NCBI RefSeq assembly: GCF_040095835.1
Contig: NZ_JBBMFT010000001.1
Span: 62,001-126,000 of the forward strand
Direction: 5' to 3'
DNA from: Flavonifractor hominis
GTDB taxonomy: Bacteria > Bacillota > Clostridia > Oscillospirales > Oscillospiraceae
DNA length: 64,000 nt
Shown here: positions 22,591 to 31,324 of the stretch, piece after piece
How the letters are laid out: each line of letters opens with the position of its first letter
Position numbering within the stretch: the stretch's first letter is position 1
Program-made: the position numbers and the translations under genes
The notes under the pieces: model-generated
The model's database searches: none
The model's input: only the letters and a program-made list of their open reading frames with translations
Told to the model about the DNA's origin: nothing

Positions 22591-23538
22591 TTAGATCAGT
22601 GCCAGGGTTTTGAGCAGATACAGCCAGATGGTGAGGGTAAAGGCACTGAAGAATGTGGTCAGCAGGATGGTGCTGGAGGTAAGGGTGCCTTCGTGTCCCA
22701 TGCTGCGGGCCATGACAAAACAGCTGACGGTGGTGGGGCTGCCCAGCATAGTCAGCACGGCTACCAGCTTGTCATCCCGCACACCCAGCGCTGCGGCTAC
22801 AGGCAGGAAGAGAGCCACGAAAACCACCAGCTTGAGTACCGTGGCAGTCATAGCGGGCTTCCAGCGGCCCAAGGCCTTTTTCAAATCAAAGGAGGCACCC
22901 AGTGCCATCAGCCCCAGGGGAGTAGCGGTAGCAGAGATACTGTCTACCGTGTGCTGGAGAATGGTGGGTTGAGGGATGCGCAGCAGAGACCAGACCATGC
23001 CGACTGCGATGCCGAGGATAATGGGATTGGTAACGATGCCTTTGGCAGCCCGGCGCAGAGCCGCGCGGTCCAGCCCGCTGTGCTGTGGACCGGTAAGGGA
23101 GAGGCCGATCACAGCCACTACGTTGTACAGAGGAACGGCTCCGATGATGACCAGACTTGCCGCCCCGGCGCTTCCATAAAGGTTTTCCAGAAAAGCGGCT
23201 CCAAGAAGGGCGATGCTGCTGCGGTAGCCTGCCTGGAGGAATTCACCGCAGAGGGTGTGGTCCTTCAGTGCCCGGCTGACCGCCAGGGTGATCAAGATGG
23301 ACAGCAGGGAGGCCAGAAAGCAGAACAGCACGAAGCCCCCATCCCACACGGCGAAAAAGTGGGAGTCCACCAGATCTTTAAAGAGCATCACCGGCAGGGC
23401 CACTTTGAATACATAAGCGTTTAACTTGTCGGCAAAGGCGGGTGTAAAAAAACCGGCTTTTCGAAACAACAGGCCGAGCACCATGAGTAGAAAGATCGGA
23501 ACGGTGGCATTCAGGCAGTAGATCAGATTGTCCAGCAT
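22591..23538 (-). CDS. AEC family (auxin efflux carrier-like) transporter
   Basis: 315 residues from ATG 23538 (GGGGAGAA upstream); the longer frame up to 23601 would include the promoter. About ten hydrophobic segments. The family signs are TVPIFLLMVLGLLFRKAG near the start, the KLNAYVFKVALPVMLF stretch, and a LGSPTTVSCFVMARSMG block near the C-terminus. AEC proteins export or exchange small organic acids such as malate. The substrate is unknown. Confidence 0.85.
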   Translation of the reverse strand: MLDNLIYCLNATVPIFLLMVLGLLFRKAGFFTPAFADKLNAYVFKVALPVMLFKDLVDSHFFAVWDGGFVLFCFLASLLSILITLAVSRALKDHTLCGEFLQAGYRSSIALLGAAFLENLYGSAGAASLVIIGAVPLYNVVAVIGLSLTGPQHSGLDRAALRRAAKGIVTNPIILGIAVGMVWSLLRIPQPTILQHTVDSISATATPLGLMALGASFDLKKALGRWKPAMTATVLKLVVFVALFLPVAAALGVRDDKLVAVLTMLGSPTTVSCFVMARSMGHEGTLTSSTILLTTFFSAFTLTIWLYLLKTLALI

Positions 23539-23572
23539 GGTATCAGTTCTCCCCGAAAACGGTATTTTTTTT

Positions 23573-23601
23573 ATTATATAACCGCAATCTGTACAGTGCA
23601 A
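23573..23601 (-). promoter_or_regulatory. Promoter of the AEC transporter gene
   Basis: Minus-strand -35 TTGCAC (23596-23601) and -10 TATAAT (23573-23578), spacing 17. Confidence 0.75.
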
Positions 23602-23666
23602 GCAGGAAAGCGGGTATGCAGTCGGGTGGGGTGCGCATAGAAATGATAGGAAGGGGGGCGTGCCCG

Positions 23667-23930
23667 GTGAAATGCAGGGTGTCAGAACTACGCTGTAAGG
23701 AGATCATTGCTTTGGCGGATGGATGCCGGTACGGCTATGTGGGAGACGCAGAAGTGGACCTGGAGAGTGGTCAAATCACCGCGCTTATTGTACCTGGGCG
23801 GCTGCGTCTGTTTGGGCTTTTGGGCCGGGAGCCAGATCTGGTATTTCCATGGACAGCCGTACGCCGGTTTGGAGCGGACACTATTTTAGTGGAGGCATTA
23901 CCGGAACGGTGCAGGAGGGAGGAAATCTAA
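23667..23930 (+). CDS. YlmC/YmxH family sporulation protein
   Basis: 87 residues from GTG 23667, with AAGGGGGG about 8 bases upstream; a longer frame from 23616 lacks a ribosome site. The protein is a single PRC-barrel: MKCRVSELRCKEIIALADG, GYVGDAEVDLESGQITALIVPG, and FPWTAVRRFGADTILVE. B. subtilis YlmC and YmxH are sporulation-associated. Its presence supports an endospore-forming host. Confidence 0.88.
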   Translation: MKCRVSELRCKEIIALADGCRYGYVGDAEVDLESGQITALIVPGRLRLFGLLGREPDLVFPWTAVRRFGADTILVEALPERCRREEI

Positions 23931-23948
23931 AAATTGTAGATTCCTCCG

Positions 23949-23977
23949 TTGCGGCGTTGCTTCATCCGTGATATACT
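23949..23977 (+). promoter_or_regulatory. Promoter of glmS
   Basis: -35 TTGCGG (23949-23954) and -10 TATACT (23972-23977), spacing 17. Only about 35 bases separate the expected transcript start from the ATG, too little for a glmS ribozyme. Confidence 0.65.
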
Positions 23978-24019
23978 ACTTTTTCAGTAGCAAAAACATG
24001 ACTACTGGAGGAAGAACCT

Positions 24020-25852
24020 ATGTGCGGTATTGTTGGATTTGTAGGCCGGGAGGAGGCAGCCCCCATTTTGCTGGATGGTCTGTCCCGGTTGGAGTATCGA
24101 GGCTATGATTCTGCGGGCATCGCGGTATACGGAGAAGCAGAGGGACTGCAGGTTGTGAAAGCCAAGGGGCGCCTGCAGGTGCTGAACGACCTGGTCCAGG
24201 GGGGCAAGACGGTTCACGGAACCCTGGGCCTGGGTCATACCCGCTGGGCCACTCACGGAGAGCCGTCGGATGTCAATTCCCATCCTCAGGTCAGCGAAAA
24301 TGGCCGGTTTGCGGTGGTGCACAACGGCATCATTGAGAACTATGTAGAACTGCGGGAATTCCTGCAGTCCGAAGGGGTCCGTTTTGTATCTCAGACGGAC
24401 ACAGAGGTAGTGGCCCAGCTGTTGGAGTACTATTACGATGGAGATATCTTGGACGCAGTGGTGAAAATGCTGGGCCGTATCCAGGGCGCCTATGCGTTGG
24501 GGATCGTCTGCGCAGACTGTCCGGACCGGCTGATTGCCGCCCGGAAGGACAGCCCGCTGATTCTGGGCTATGGCGACGGGGCCCATTATTTGGCCTCGGA
24601 CGTGACGGCTCTCATCAAGTACACCCGCGAGGTGTGCTATCTGGACGACGGGGAGATTGCGGAGCTCACGGCTGACCATCTGTGGGTATACGATGCCTAT
24701 CTGCGTCCGGTGGAGAAAGAGCGCCACCACGTGGACTGGGAGATCTCGGCGGCGGAAAAGGGCGGCTATGAGCATTTTATGGCCAAGGAGATCATGGAAC
24801 AGCCCAAGGCGTTCCGGGACACCATTTTCCCCCGCATTCAGCAGGGACGTGTGGTCTTGGACGACCTGCAGATCGGCAGGGAGGAGCTGGAGGGGCTGGA
24901 CAAGCTCTATATCATCGCCTGCGGTTCTTCCTACCATGTTGGCGTGGCGGCCAAATATACCCTGGAGCGGCTGCTGCGCAAGCCGGTGGAGGTGACACTG
25001 GCCTCGGAGTTCCGCTACTGTGAGCCCATTGTGACGGAGCGGACCATGGCGCTGGTCATCAGCCAGTCGGGCGAAACCATCGACACCTTGGCCGCCATGC
25101 GGGAGGCCAAGCGCCTGGGCGCCCGGGTGCTGTCCATTGTCAATGTGGTGGGCTCCACCATCGCCCGGGAGAGCGACGATGTACTCTACACCTGGGCCGG
25201 GCCGGAGATTGCCGTGGCTACCACCAAGGCCTACTCTACGCAGCTGGCGCTCATCTATCTCATCGGCCTATATTTTGCCGATCTGCTGGGTACCATCAGT
25301 CGGGAGGAGTATGGGCGTATCGTGGATGAGCTGCTGCTCATCCCCACCAAGCTGGAGCAGATCCTGGAGAATCGCAAGGATATTCAATATTTTGCGTCTA
25401 TCTACTTTAACCATCCTTCGGTATTTTTCATCGGGCGCAACATTGATTATGCCGTAGGACTGGAGGGGTCCCTGAAGCTCAAGGAGATCTCCTACATCCA
25501 CTCGGAGGCCTACGCTGCCGGTGAACTCAAGCACGGCACCATTTCGCTTATTGAGCCTGGGACGCTGGTGGTGGCCCTGGCAGGCTATTCCCAGCTGTTT
25601 GAAAAGACCATGAGCAATGTAGTGGAAGTCAAGAGCCGCGGAGCCGATGTGCTTGGCCTGACCGTAGCTTCCAAGGCAGAGGATATGGCCAAAACCACCG
25701 ATCATACCATCGTCATCCCGGACACCCATCCCATGCTTCTGCCTTCGCTGGAGGTCGTGCCCATGCAGCTGTTTGCCTACTACGTGGCACTGCAGCGGGG
25801 CTGCGATATCGACAAACCCCGGAACCTGGCCAAGTCGGTGACGGTGGAATAA
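24020..25852 (+). CDS. glmS: Glutamine--fructose-6-phosphate aminotransferase (isomerizing)
   Basis: 610 residues, full length. The N-terminal glutaminase domain starts MCGIVGFVG with the catalytic Cys2, followed by GLGHTRWATHGEPSD. Two SIS sugar-isomerase domains follow (YIIACGSSYHVGVAAKY and the SQSGETIDTLAAMREAK motif in the first), and the end has the conserved DKPRNLAKSVTVE. It makes glucosamine-6-phosphate for peptidoglycan. GAGGAAG precedes the ATG. The next gene begins 18 bases after the stop with no terminator, so the two are probably co-transcribed. Confidence 0.97.
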   Translation: MCGIVGFVGREEAAPILLDGLSRLEYRGYDSAGIAVYGEAEGLQVVKAKGRLQVLNDLVQGGKTVHGTLGLGHTRWATHGEPSDVNSHPQVSENGRFAVVHNGIIENYVELREFLQSEGVRFVSQTDTEVVAQLLEYYYDGDILDAVVKMLGRIQGAYALGIVCADCPDRLIAARKDSPLILGYGDGAHYLASDVTALIKYTREVCYLDDGEIAELTADHLWVYDAYLRPVEKERHHVDWEISAAEKGGYEHFMAKEIMEQPKAFRDTIFPRIQQGRVVLDDLQIGREELEGLDKLYIIACGSSYHVGVAAKYTLERLLRKPVEVTLASEFRYCEPIVTERTMALVISQSGETIDTLAAMREAKRLGARVLSIVNVVGSTIARESDDVLYTWAGPEIAVATTKAYSTQLALIYLIGLYFADLLGTISREEYGRIVDELLLIPTKLEQILENRKDIQYFASIYFNHPSVFFIGRNIDYAVGLEGSLKLKEISYIHSEAYAAGELKHGTISLIEPGTLVVALAGYSQLFEKTMSNVVEVKSRGADVLGLTVASKAEDMAKTTDHTIVIPDTHPMLLPSLEVVPMQLFAYYVALQRGCDIDKPRNLAKSVTVE

Positions 25853-25870
25853 AAGAGACGGAGGAATGGA

Positions 25871-27439
25871 ATGAGACGATTTGCCGCGCTGCTTTTGGCT
25901 GGTTTGCTGGCCCTGTGCCTGGCGGCCTGTGCCCCGGGGGAGACCGCCGAAGAAGAGGTAACGGTACGCTATGGGCTGTCCAGCGCATGGGATTCTCTGA
26001 TGCCCTACAACAGCCCGTCTGGGAGCAACTATTCCCGCATTATTTATGATAAGATCTATGACCGGCTGGCCTATGTCCACGCGGACGGGACTCTGGATCC
26101 CCGGGCAGCTGACTCCTGGGAGAGCACTGAGGATGGTTATGGGGTGCTGTTCCACCTCAACCAGGATGCAGCCTTCCACGATGGCACGCCGGTGACAGCG
26201 GAGCACTGGGTGGAGACCATCCGCTTGATGAGCGATCCGGCCTGTCCTGCTCTGGGCTGCGGGGCCTTTTCCGTGCTGACCGGCACGGACGAGGCGGGAA
26301 AGGCAGTCCCGGGCGAGACGCTGGGAGCCGAGGCGGTGGAGGAATATACGCTGAAGCTTACCTTCAAAACGCCCACCACGCCGGAGGACTTCCTGCTGGA
26401 CAAGAACCGGGAGTACTATGTGCTGCCCACCCACCTGCTGGAGGATACCGATCCGGCGCAGATCCTGGAGCTGGAGCTGTGGAATGCACCGGTGGGTTCC
26501 GGGCCGTGTCAATTCGTCTCTGAGACGGCGGGCAGCCAGCTGGTGCTGGAGGCCAACCCGGAATACCAGCTGGGCAAGCCGGGCTTTGATCAGTTGGTTA
26601 TCACGGTTATGGATAAGTCAAACCTGCTCACGTCTCTCATCGCAGGGGACTTGGACTATTACGCCTTTGGCGGCAATGTGTCGGTGGAGGATGCTCAGGT
26701 GGCCAGAGATGCGGGGCTGGAGGTGCTGGAGGGAACGGTACCCAACTATTTCTATGAGCTGATGCTCAACAACGAGACCATTCCAAGTGCCCAGGTCCGC
26801 CGGGCCATCGATCTGGCGCTGGATAAGGAAGCACTGTGCCTCCAGTCGGCTCAGGGACTGGGCGAGCCGGCCTTTTCAGATCTGACACCGGGGACGGAGT
26901 ATGCCATGGATGGCAGCTGGAGCCGCGATGTGGAAGGGGCCCGCGCCCTGCTGGAGCAGGGAGGCTACAATGGGCAGACCTATAAACTGGCCTGTACCTC
27001 CAATCGTTCCGGCCTGGCTGCGCTGATGCAGCAGGAACTGGCCGAAGCGGGGATCCAGGTAAGCATTGAGACGGTGGATTCCGCCACCCTGTTCTCCGGT
27101 ATGGTGGAAGGGCGCTATGATATGGCCATTGCAAGCCATACCCCCGGCGCATTGCCTCTGTGGTTCACTGAGAGCCGTCTGAGTGAGGGAAATAACATCT
27201 TCCACGTGGCTGATCTCAGCCCCTATACCCAGGCCATTGCCGCCATCAAGGCCGAGAGTGACACTGACCGGCGCAAGGCACTGGTAGAAGAGCTCCAGGC
27301 GCTGCTGGCTGATCAGCGGCCGTTCATCCCGCTTTGGTTCAGCCGGACGCTTCATGTCCAGTCGCCCACGGTGACGGGCATTGACTATCCTTCCTCCACG
27401 TTCTCCAATGAGAATGTGTGGGACTGGGTGAAGCAATAA
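25871..27439 (+). CDS. ABC transporter substrate-binding lipoprotein, peptide/nickel family (SBP_bac_5)
   Basis: 522 residues. The signal sequence ends in a lipobox LAAC with Cys20, so it is a lipoprotein. The mature part shows the family 5 pattern: RYGLSSAWDSLMPYN, YDKIYDRLAYVHADGTLDPRAADSW, an extended VRRAIDLALDKEAL segment and the end FIPLWFSRTLHVQ. Substrates of this family include oligopeptides, nickel complexes and opines; which applies is not visible. It lies between glmS and two permease genes. GGAGGAATGGA is directly upstream. Confidence 0.9.
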   Translation: MRRFAALLLAGLLALCLAACAPGETAEEEVTVRYGLSSAWDSLMPYNSPSGSNYSRIIYDKIYDRLAYVHADGTLDPRAADSWESTEDGYGVLFHLNQDAAFHDGTPVTAEHWVETIRLMSDPACPALGCGAFSVLTGTDEAGKAVPGETLGAEAVEEYTLKLTFKTPTTPEDFLLDKNREYYVLPTHLLEDTDPAQILELELWNAPVGSGPCQFVSETAGSQLVLEANPEYQLGKPGFDQLVITVMDKSNLLTSLIAGDLDYYAFGGNVSVEDAQVARDAGLEVLEGTVPNYFYELMLNNETIPSAQVRRAIDLALDKEALCLQSAQGLGEPAFSDLTPGTEYAMDGSWSRDVEGARALLEQGGYNGQTYKLACTSNRSGLAALMQQELAEAGIQVSIETVDSATLFSGMVEGRYDMAIASHTPGALPLWFTESRLSEGNNIFHVADLSPYTQAIAAIKAESDTDRRKALVEELQALLADQRPFIPLWFSRTLHVQSPTVTGIDYPSSTFSNENVWDWVKQ

Positions 27440-27517
27440 AAAGAATACCTCCGTAGGGCCGCTCCCATACGGCCCGTGCCCTGGTCAGGGCCGGAAGTGC
27501 AGGAGGAAGTTTACAGT

Positions 27518-28483
27518 ATGGGTCGTTATCTGCGCCGCCGTATCCTTACGGCGATCCCTGTGTTCTTTGGCATTACCGTTCTGGTTTTTCTGATGCTGAA
27601 TTTGGCCCCCGGATCGATCACCGATCTGATGGGGGAGGGAAGCGCCTCCAGCGCCGCCGAACAGGCGGCGCTGGAGGCGTCTCTCGGACTGGACCGGCCC
27701 CTGCCGGTCCGGTATGGCCTTTGGCTGTGGGATCTGTTCCACGGAGATCTTGGACAATCCTATACCAGCAACAAGCCTGTAGCCGGGCTGATCGCCCAGC
27801 GGGTTGGACCGTCGCTGTTGCTCACCGGTACCGGTGTGATATTGGCAGTGGCCATTGCACTGCCCCTGGGTGTGCTCTCGGCGTGGAAGCCCCGCTCCGG
27901 CTGGGACCGGGTGGGTTCGTTTCTGAGCCTGGTCAGCTTTGGTGTGCCTGGTTTTTTTCTGTGTCTGGCAGGTATCTATCTCTTCTCCGTGGTGCTGGGG
28001 TGGCTGCCCTCCCATGGTATGTTCTCCTACGGGAGCTTTTCCAGTGTGTGGGATACGCTGCACCATCTGATCCTGCCGGCTGGGGTGGTGTGCGTCAGCG
28101 GCATGGGGGAGCTGATCAAGCAGACCAGAGCCGCCTGCCTGGAGGCACTTGGGGAGGACTATATCATGACTGCCCGGGCCAAGGGCCTGAAGGAGTGGGC
28201 CGTCATGGTGCGCCACGCCTTCCGGGGAGCGCTCATCCCGGTGCTCACCACCGTGCTCAGCCACATTCCGCACATTATCGGCGGCTCAGTAGTAGTGGAG
28301 CAGGTGTTTGGATGGCCGGGTATGGGCAGTTTGCTCTTTTCTGCGATTTCCAGCCGGGATTACCCGGTGGTCATGGGTGAGACCGTGGTGATCGCCTTGA
28401 CGGTTCTGCTGACCAATCTCCTGCTGGATGTGGTCTACGGCCTGGTTGACCCCAGAGTGCGCTATGGAAAGGCGGGGGTATGA
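27518..28483 (+). CDS. ABC transporter permease, DppB/NikB type
   Basis: 321 residues from ATG 27518 (CAGGAGGAAG upstream); an in-frame ATG at 27476 has no ribosome site. It begins GRYLRRRILTAIPVFFGITVL as in DppB-like permeases, with six membrane segments, and carries the coupling loop EDYIMTARAKGLKEWAVMVRHAFR. It forms the pore with the next permease. The 78-base gap after the substrate protein holds a small hairpin (about 27456-27475, 6-bp stem) without a T tract. Confidence 0.9.
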   Translation: MGRYLRRRILTAIPVFFGITVLVFLMLNLAPGSITDLMGEGSASSAAEQAALEASLGLDRPLPVRYGLWLWDLFHGDLGQSYTSNKPVAGLIAQRVGPSLLLTGTGVILAVAIALPLGVLSAWKPRSGWDRVGSFLSLVSFGVPGFFLCLAGIYLFSVVLGWLPSHGMFSYGSFSSVWDTLHHLILPAGVVCVSGMGELIKQTRAACLEALGEDYIMTARAKGLKEWAVMVRHAFRGALIPVLTTVLSHIPHIIGGSVVVEQVFGWPGMGSLLFSAISSRDYPVVMGETVVIALTVLLTNLLLDVVYGLVDPRVRYGKAGV

Positions 28484-29352
28484 TGGGCGGCAGAACGATC
28501 CGGGACGGTTGGCACCGTTTCTGTCGGGACAAGCGGGCCGTGGTTGGGCTGTGTATTCTCTGCCTGGAGGTACTGGCAGTGCTCCTGCTGCCGTTGATTC
28601 TGGGGCTGGATCCCTATACCAGCGACCTGACCGCAGGCTTTTGGGCCCCGCCCTCGGCAGCACATCCTTTGGGTACCGATGATGTGGGCCGGGACCTGTT
28701 GGCACGGCTGATATATGGTGGGCGGACCTCTCTGCTGGTGGGATTGTGTGCGGCCGGAATCAGCGGGGCTGTTGGGGTACCGATGGGACTGCTGGCCGGA
28801 TACCGGCGGGGCCCCTGGGAATTTTGGATCATGCGCTTGGCCGATGTGTTTCAGACCTTCCCCAGCATTGTGCTGGTGCTCTGCCTGGTGGCGCTGGTGG
28901 GGCCGTCGGTGCTGAATATCATCTTGGTCCTGGGCCTGCTGGGCTGGACAGGCATTGCCCGGTTAATATACGGCAATACTCTTTCAGTACGGGAAAAGGA
29001 GTATGTAACGGCAGTGCGGGCCCTGGGGGGGAGTACGGGGACCATCCTGTGGCGTAATGTGCTGCCCAACGTGATCTCGCCGGTGTGGTGTGCGTTGCCT
29101 CTGCGTGCAGGACGGGCGATCCTTTCGGAGTCCAGTCTTAGTTTTCTGGGGGTGGGCATCCGTACGCCCCAGGCTTCGTGGGGCAATCTGATCCAATATG
29201 CGTCCAATCTGGCGGTGCTTACCGGGCGGCCTTGGGTGTGGCTGCCTCCGGGAGCGTGCATCATTTTAACTATGCTGTGCCTGCAGTATATTGGCGATGG
29301 TCTGCGGGATGCACTGGATCCCAAATATGAACGGACTGGTGAGCGGAGATAA
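28480..29352 (+). CDS. ABC transporter permease, DppC/NikC type
   Basis: 290 residues, ATG 28480 overlapping the previous TGA (ATGA). The N-terminus has the DppC lead (FCRDKRAVVGLCIL), then HPLGTDDVGRDLLARLIYGGRTS and the coupling loop REKEYVTAVRALGGSTGTILWRNVLP. Six membrane segments are expected. No ATP-binding subunit follows; the operon appears to end about 50 bases before the regulator's promoter region. The importer must borrow ATPases from elsewhere, or they are on a separate operon. Confidence 0.9.
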   Translation: MMGGRTIRDGWHRFCRDKRAVVGLCILCLEVLAVLLLPLILGLDPYTSDLTAGFWAPPSAAHPLGTDDVGRDLLARLIYGGRTSLLVGLCAAGISGAVGVPMGLLAGYRRGPWEFWIMRLADVFQTFPSIVLVLCLVALVGPSVLNIILVLGLLGWTGIARLIYGNTLSVREKEYVTAVRALGGSTGTILWRNVLPNVISPVWCALPLRAGRAILSESSLSFLGVGIRTPQASWGNLIQYASNLAVLTGRPWVWLPPGACIILTMLCLQYIGDGLRDALDPKYERTGERR

Positions 29353-29366
29353 GCCCGCGCTTTCTC

Positions 29367-29396
29367 TTGCCAGATTCTACCCGGAGATGGTATGAT
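29367..29396 (+). promoter_or_regulatory. Promoter of the ArsR-like regulator
   Basis: -35 TTGCCA (29367-29372) and -10 TATGAT (29391-29396), spacing 18. Confidence 0.55.
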
Positions 29397-29428
29397 AGAC
29401 CTATACACGGGCGGAAGGAAGTGGGATC

Positions 29429-29980
29429 ATGGCAAAGACCGTTGACCTGACAGAGCGGAAACAGTTTCGCGTGTTGCTGAATCCGGTGCGCCAGGAAATC
29501 GTGCATCTGCTGCGGCGGGTTGGGCGCCCAATGACTGTCAAGCGGATTGCAGAGCGGATGCACTTATCTCCTATGGCGACGCAGGGGCATCTGAAGAAGC
29601 TGGAAGATATGGGTATCGTGATCGCTCAGGAACACCCTACCCGCAGCGGTGGAAAAGTGATCTGCTACCAGATGTCCGACTTGGAGGTGCGGTTTTGCCT
29701 GGGCCGAAAAGATGCCTTTCAGGGAGAACGTGAGGCGCTGGCCGCCAGTCTGGTGGACGGGGCGTTTCGTGGACTGCTGGATAGCGTGCATCAGTGCAGT
29801 GAGGCGGAGTTGGAGGATTACCGCAAGCTCCAGTTTGGGGCGCTCCACCTTCCGCCTCAGGAGCGCAGGGAGCTGGCTGCTCTGGTGGAGGACTATCTCA
29901 GCCGCCACAGCACTCCAGGCACGGAGGAGGATGAGCACTGGGAATATGTGCTGCTCGCCTATCGCTCACCAGAAGAATAG
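29429..29980 (+). CDS. ArsR-like winged-helix transcriptional regulator
   Basis: 183 residues. The N-terminal 80 hold a winged helix: LLNPVRQEIVHLLRR, PMTVKRIAERMHLSPMATQGHLKKLEDMGIV, and a wing RSGGKVICYQMSD. The C-terminal 100 residues are helical and acidic, with no clear ligand residues (no CxC metal site). It resembles ArsR-type regulators with a helix-rich effector part. It lies downstream of the ABC permease genes in the same direction and may control them. A bidirectional terminator follows. Confidence 0.8.
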   Translation: MAKTVDLTERKQFRVLLNPVRQEIVHLLRRVGRPMTVKRIAERMHLSPMATQGHLKKLEDMGIVIAQEHPTRSGGKVICYQMSDLEVRFCLGRKDAFQGEREALAASLVDGAFRGLLDSVHQCSEAELEDYRKLQFGALHLPPQERRELAALVEDYLSRHSTPGTEEDEHWEYVLLAYRSPEE

Positions 29981-29990
29981 AAAATAAGAA

Positions 29991-30026
29991 AAAGTACCCC
30001 CACTGCAGATGCAGTGGGGGTACTTT
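29991..30026. terminator. Bidirectional terminator between the ArsR-like and CofE-like genes
   Basis: A 17-bp perfect inverted repeat (29991-30007 with 30010-30026) has T/A tracts on both sides. It ends the two convergent genes. Confidence 0.85.
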
Positions 30027-30036
30027 GTTGCAAACA

Positions 30037-31230
30037 TTATTCGGCGGTATAGTTATCAAAATAGCCCTGGATATACACGATGGGGGTACCCTTGTCGCCT
30101 GAGCCAGAGGTCAGGTCGCACAGAGAACCGATCAGATCGGTGAGCCGGCGGGGAGTGGTACCCTGAGCGGCCATGTTGCCCACCAGGGAGCCGTCCTTTT
30201 TCTGAATGGCATCCTTGATGGCATCCCGCAGGGCCTCACCGGAAAGGGCGGCAAAGTCATTGTCAGCCAGGTATTTGAGCTTGAGCTCATTGGGAGTGCC
30301 CTCCAGACCAGCGGTATAGGCAGGGGACACCACCGGGTCGGCCAGTTCCCAGATCTTACCCACCGGATCCTTGAAGGCGCCGTCTCCGTAGACCATGACC
30401 TCCACATGCTTGCCGGTTTCGGCCAGCAGGCGGGCCTGGATAGCTTCCACCAGGTCCTGGCAGGGGCGGGGGAAGAGCTTTACCTTATCCTCAGTGGACT
30501 TATTGGAGCCAAGCAGGCCGTATGTCTCGTTGCAGCCGCTGCCGTTTACCGGGGCGGTCATGATCTCATCCAGGCAGAATACTTTCTCGGCTCCAGCGGC
30601 TACCAGGCGGCGCTTGGTGCGGGCGCGGGTGTGGATGTCACAGGCCAGGACATTTTTGGTATAGTCCAGGATGGCCCGGGGATCGTTGGCGAAGATGACC
30701 TCCACCTCGGCTCCGCTTTCCCGAATCAGATTGGCATAGTAGTCCACATAATCTACGCCGGTAAAGGGGTGAGTCGTGTAGCCAAACAGTTCCCGATAGC
30801 GCTCCAGGGTGAGCACGTCCTTGTAGGGGTCCACGCCCTTTTCGTCCATCAGATCCTCGTCGATGAGATGGTTGCCTACCTCGTCGGAGGGATAAGACAG
30901 CATGAGCACCACTTTTTTGGCGCCCTTGGCAATGCCACGCAGGCAGATGGCAAAGCGGTTGCGGCTGAGAATGGGGAAAATAACTCCGATCGTCTCGCCG
31001 CCCAGCTTGGCCTTTACATCGGCGGCGATATCGTCCACCGAGGCATAGTTGCCCTGGGCACGGGCTACGATGGCCTCGGTCATGGCGACCACATCCCGGT
31101 CACGGACGGTGATCGCGCCTTCTTTTACCGCGTCCAGCACGGAAGTGGTGACGATCTCTACCAAATCGTCTCCGCTGCGGATGATGGGGGCGCGGATCCC
31201 CATAGATACGGTGCCGACCATCCGGCTCAT
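30037..31230 (-). CDS. Coenzyme F420-0:L-glutamate ligase family protein (CofE-like)
   Basis: 397 residues from ATG 31230. The sequence has the F420 ligase pattern: GIRAPIIRSGDDLVEIV, RDRDVVAMTEAIVARAQGNYASVDD, SRNRFAICLRGIAKGAKKVV and a late GSGDKGTPIVYIQGYFDNY. CofE adds glutamates to F420-0 in methanogens and actinomycetes. Firmicutes of this type are not known to make F420, and no cofC, cofD or cofG/H is near, so the real substrate is open. A promoter with TTTACA and TATAAT at 17-base spacing lies upstream. Confidence 0.82.
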   Translation of the reverse strand: MSRMVGTVSMGIRAPIIRSGDDLVEIVTTSVLDAVKEGAITVRDRDVVAMTEAIVARAQGNYASVDDIAADVKAKLGGETIGVIFPILSRNRFAICLRGIAKGAKKVVLMLSYPSDEVGNHLIDEDLMDEKGVDPYKDVLTLERYRELFGYTTHPFTGVDYVDYYANLIRESGAEVEVIFANDPRAILDYTKNVLACDIHTRARTKRRLVAAGAEKVFCLDEIMTAPVNGSGCNETYGLLGSNKSTEDKVKLFPRPCQDLVEAIQARLLAETGKHVEVMVYGDGAFKDPVGKIWELADPVVSPAYTAGLEGTPNELKLKYLADNDFAALSGEALRDAIKDAIQKKDGSLVGNMAAQGTTPRRLTDLIGSLCDLTSGSGDKGTPIVYIQGYFDNYTAE

Positions 31231-31287
31231 TGTACAACACTCCTAATTCGATTCAATTCGGCGCGGCAGCTTTACCGCGGCAAAGAG

Positions 31288-31316
31288 ATTATACTATGAA
31301 CGGCCACATTTGTAAA
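31288..31316 (-). promoter_or_regulatory. Promoter of the CofE-like gene
   Basis: Minus-strand -35 TTTACA (31311-31316) and -10 TATAAT (31288-31293), spacing 17. It starts right after the LysR gene, so the two are independently transcribed. A GCCGCGC-type repeat lies between it and the ATG. Confidence 0.75.
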
Positions 31317-31324
31317 ATAAAAAA

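Noticed and set aside
23931..24019. glmS ribozyme
   Set aside because: The leader is too short and lacks the ribozyme core; a normal promoter lies there instead.
27440..27517. Terminator between the substrate protein and permease genes
   Set aside because: A 6-bp GGGCCG/CGGCCC stem exists, but no T tract follows; the genes probably form one operon.
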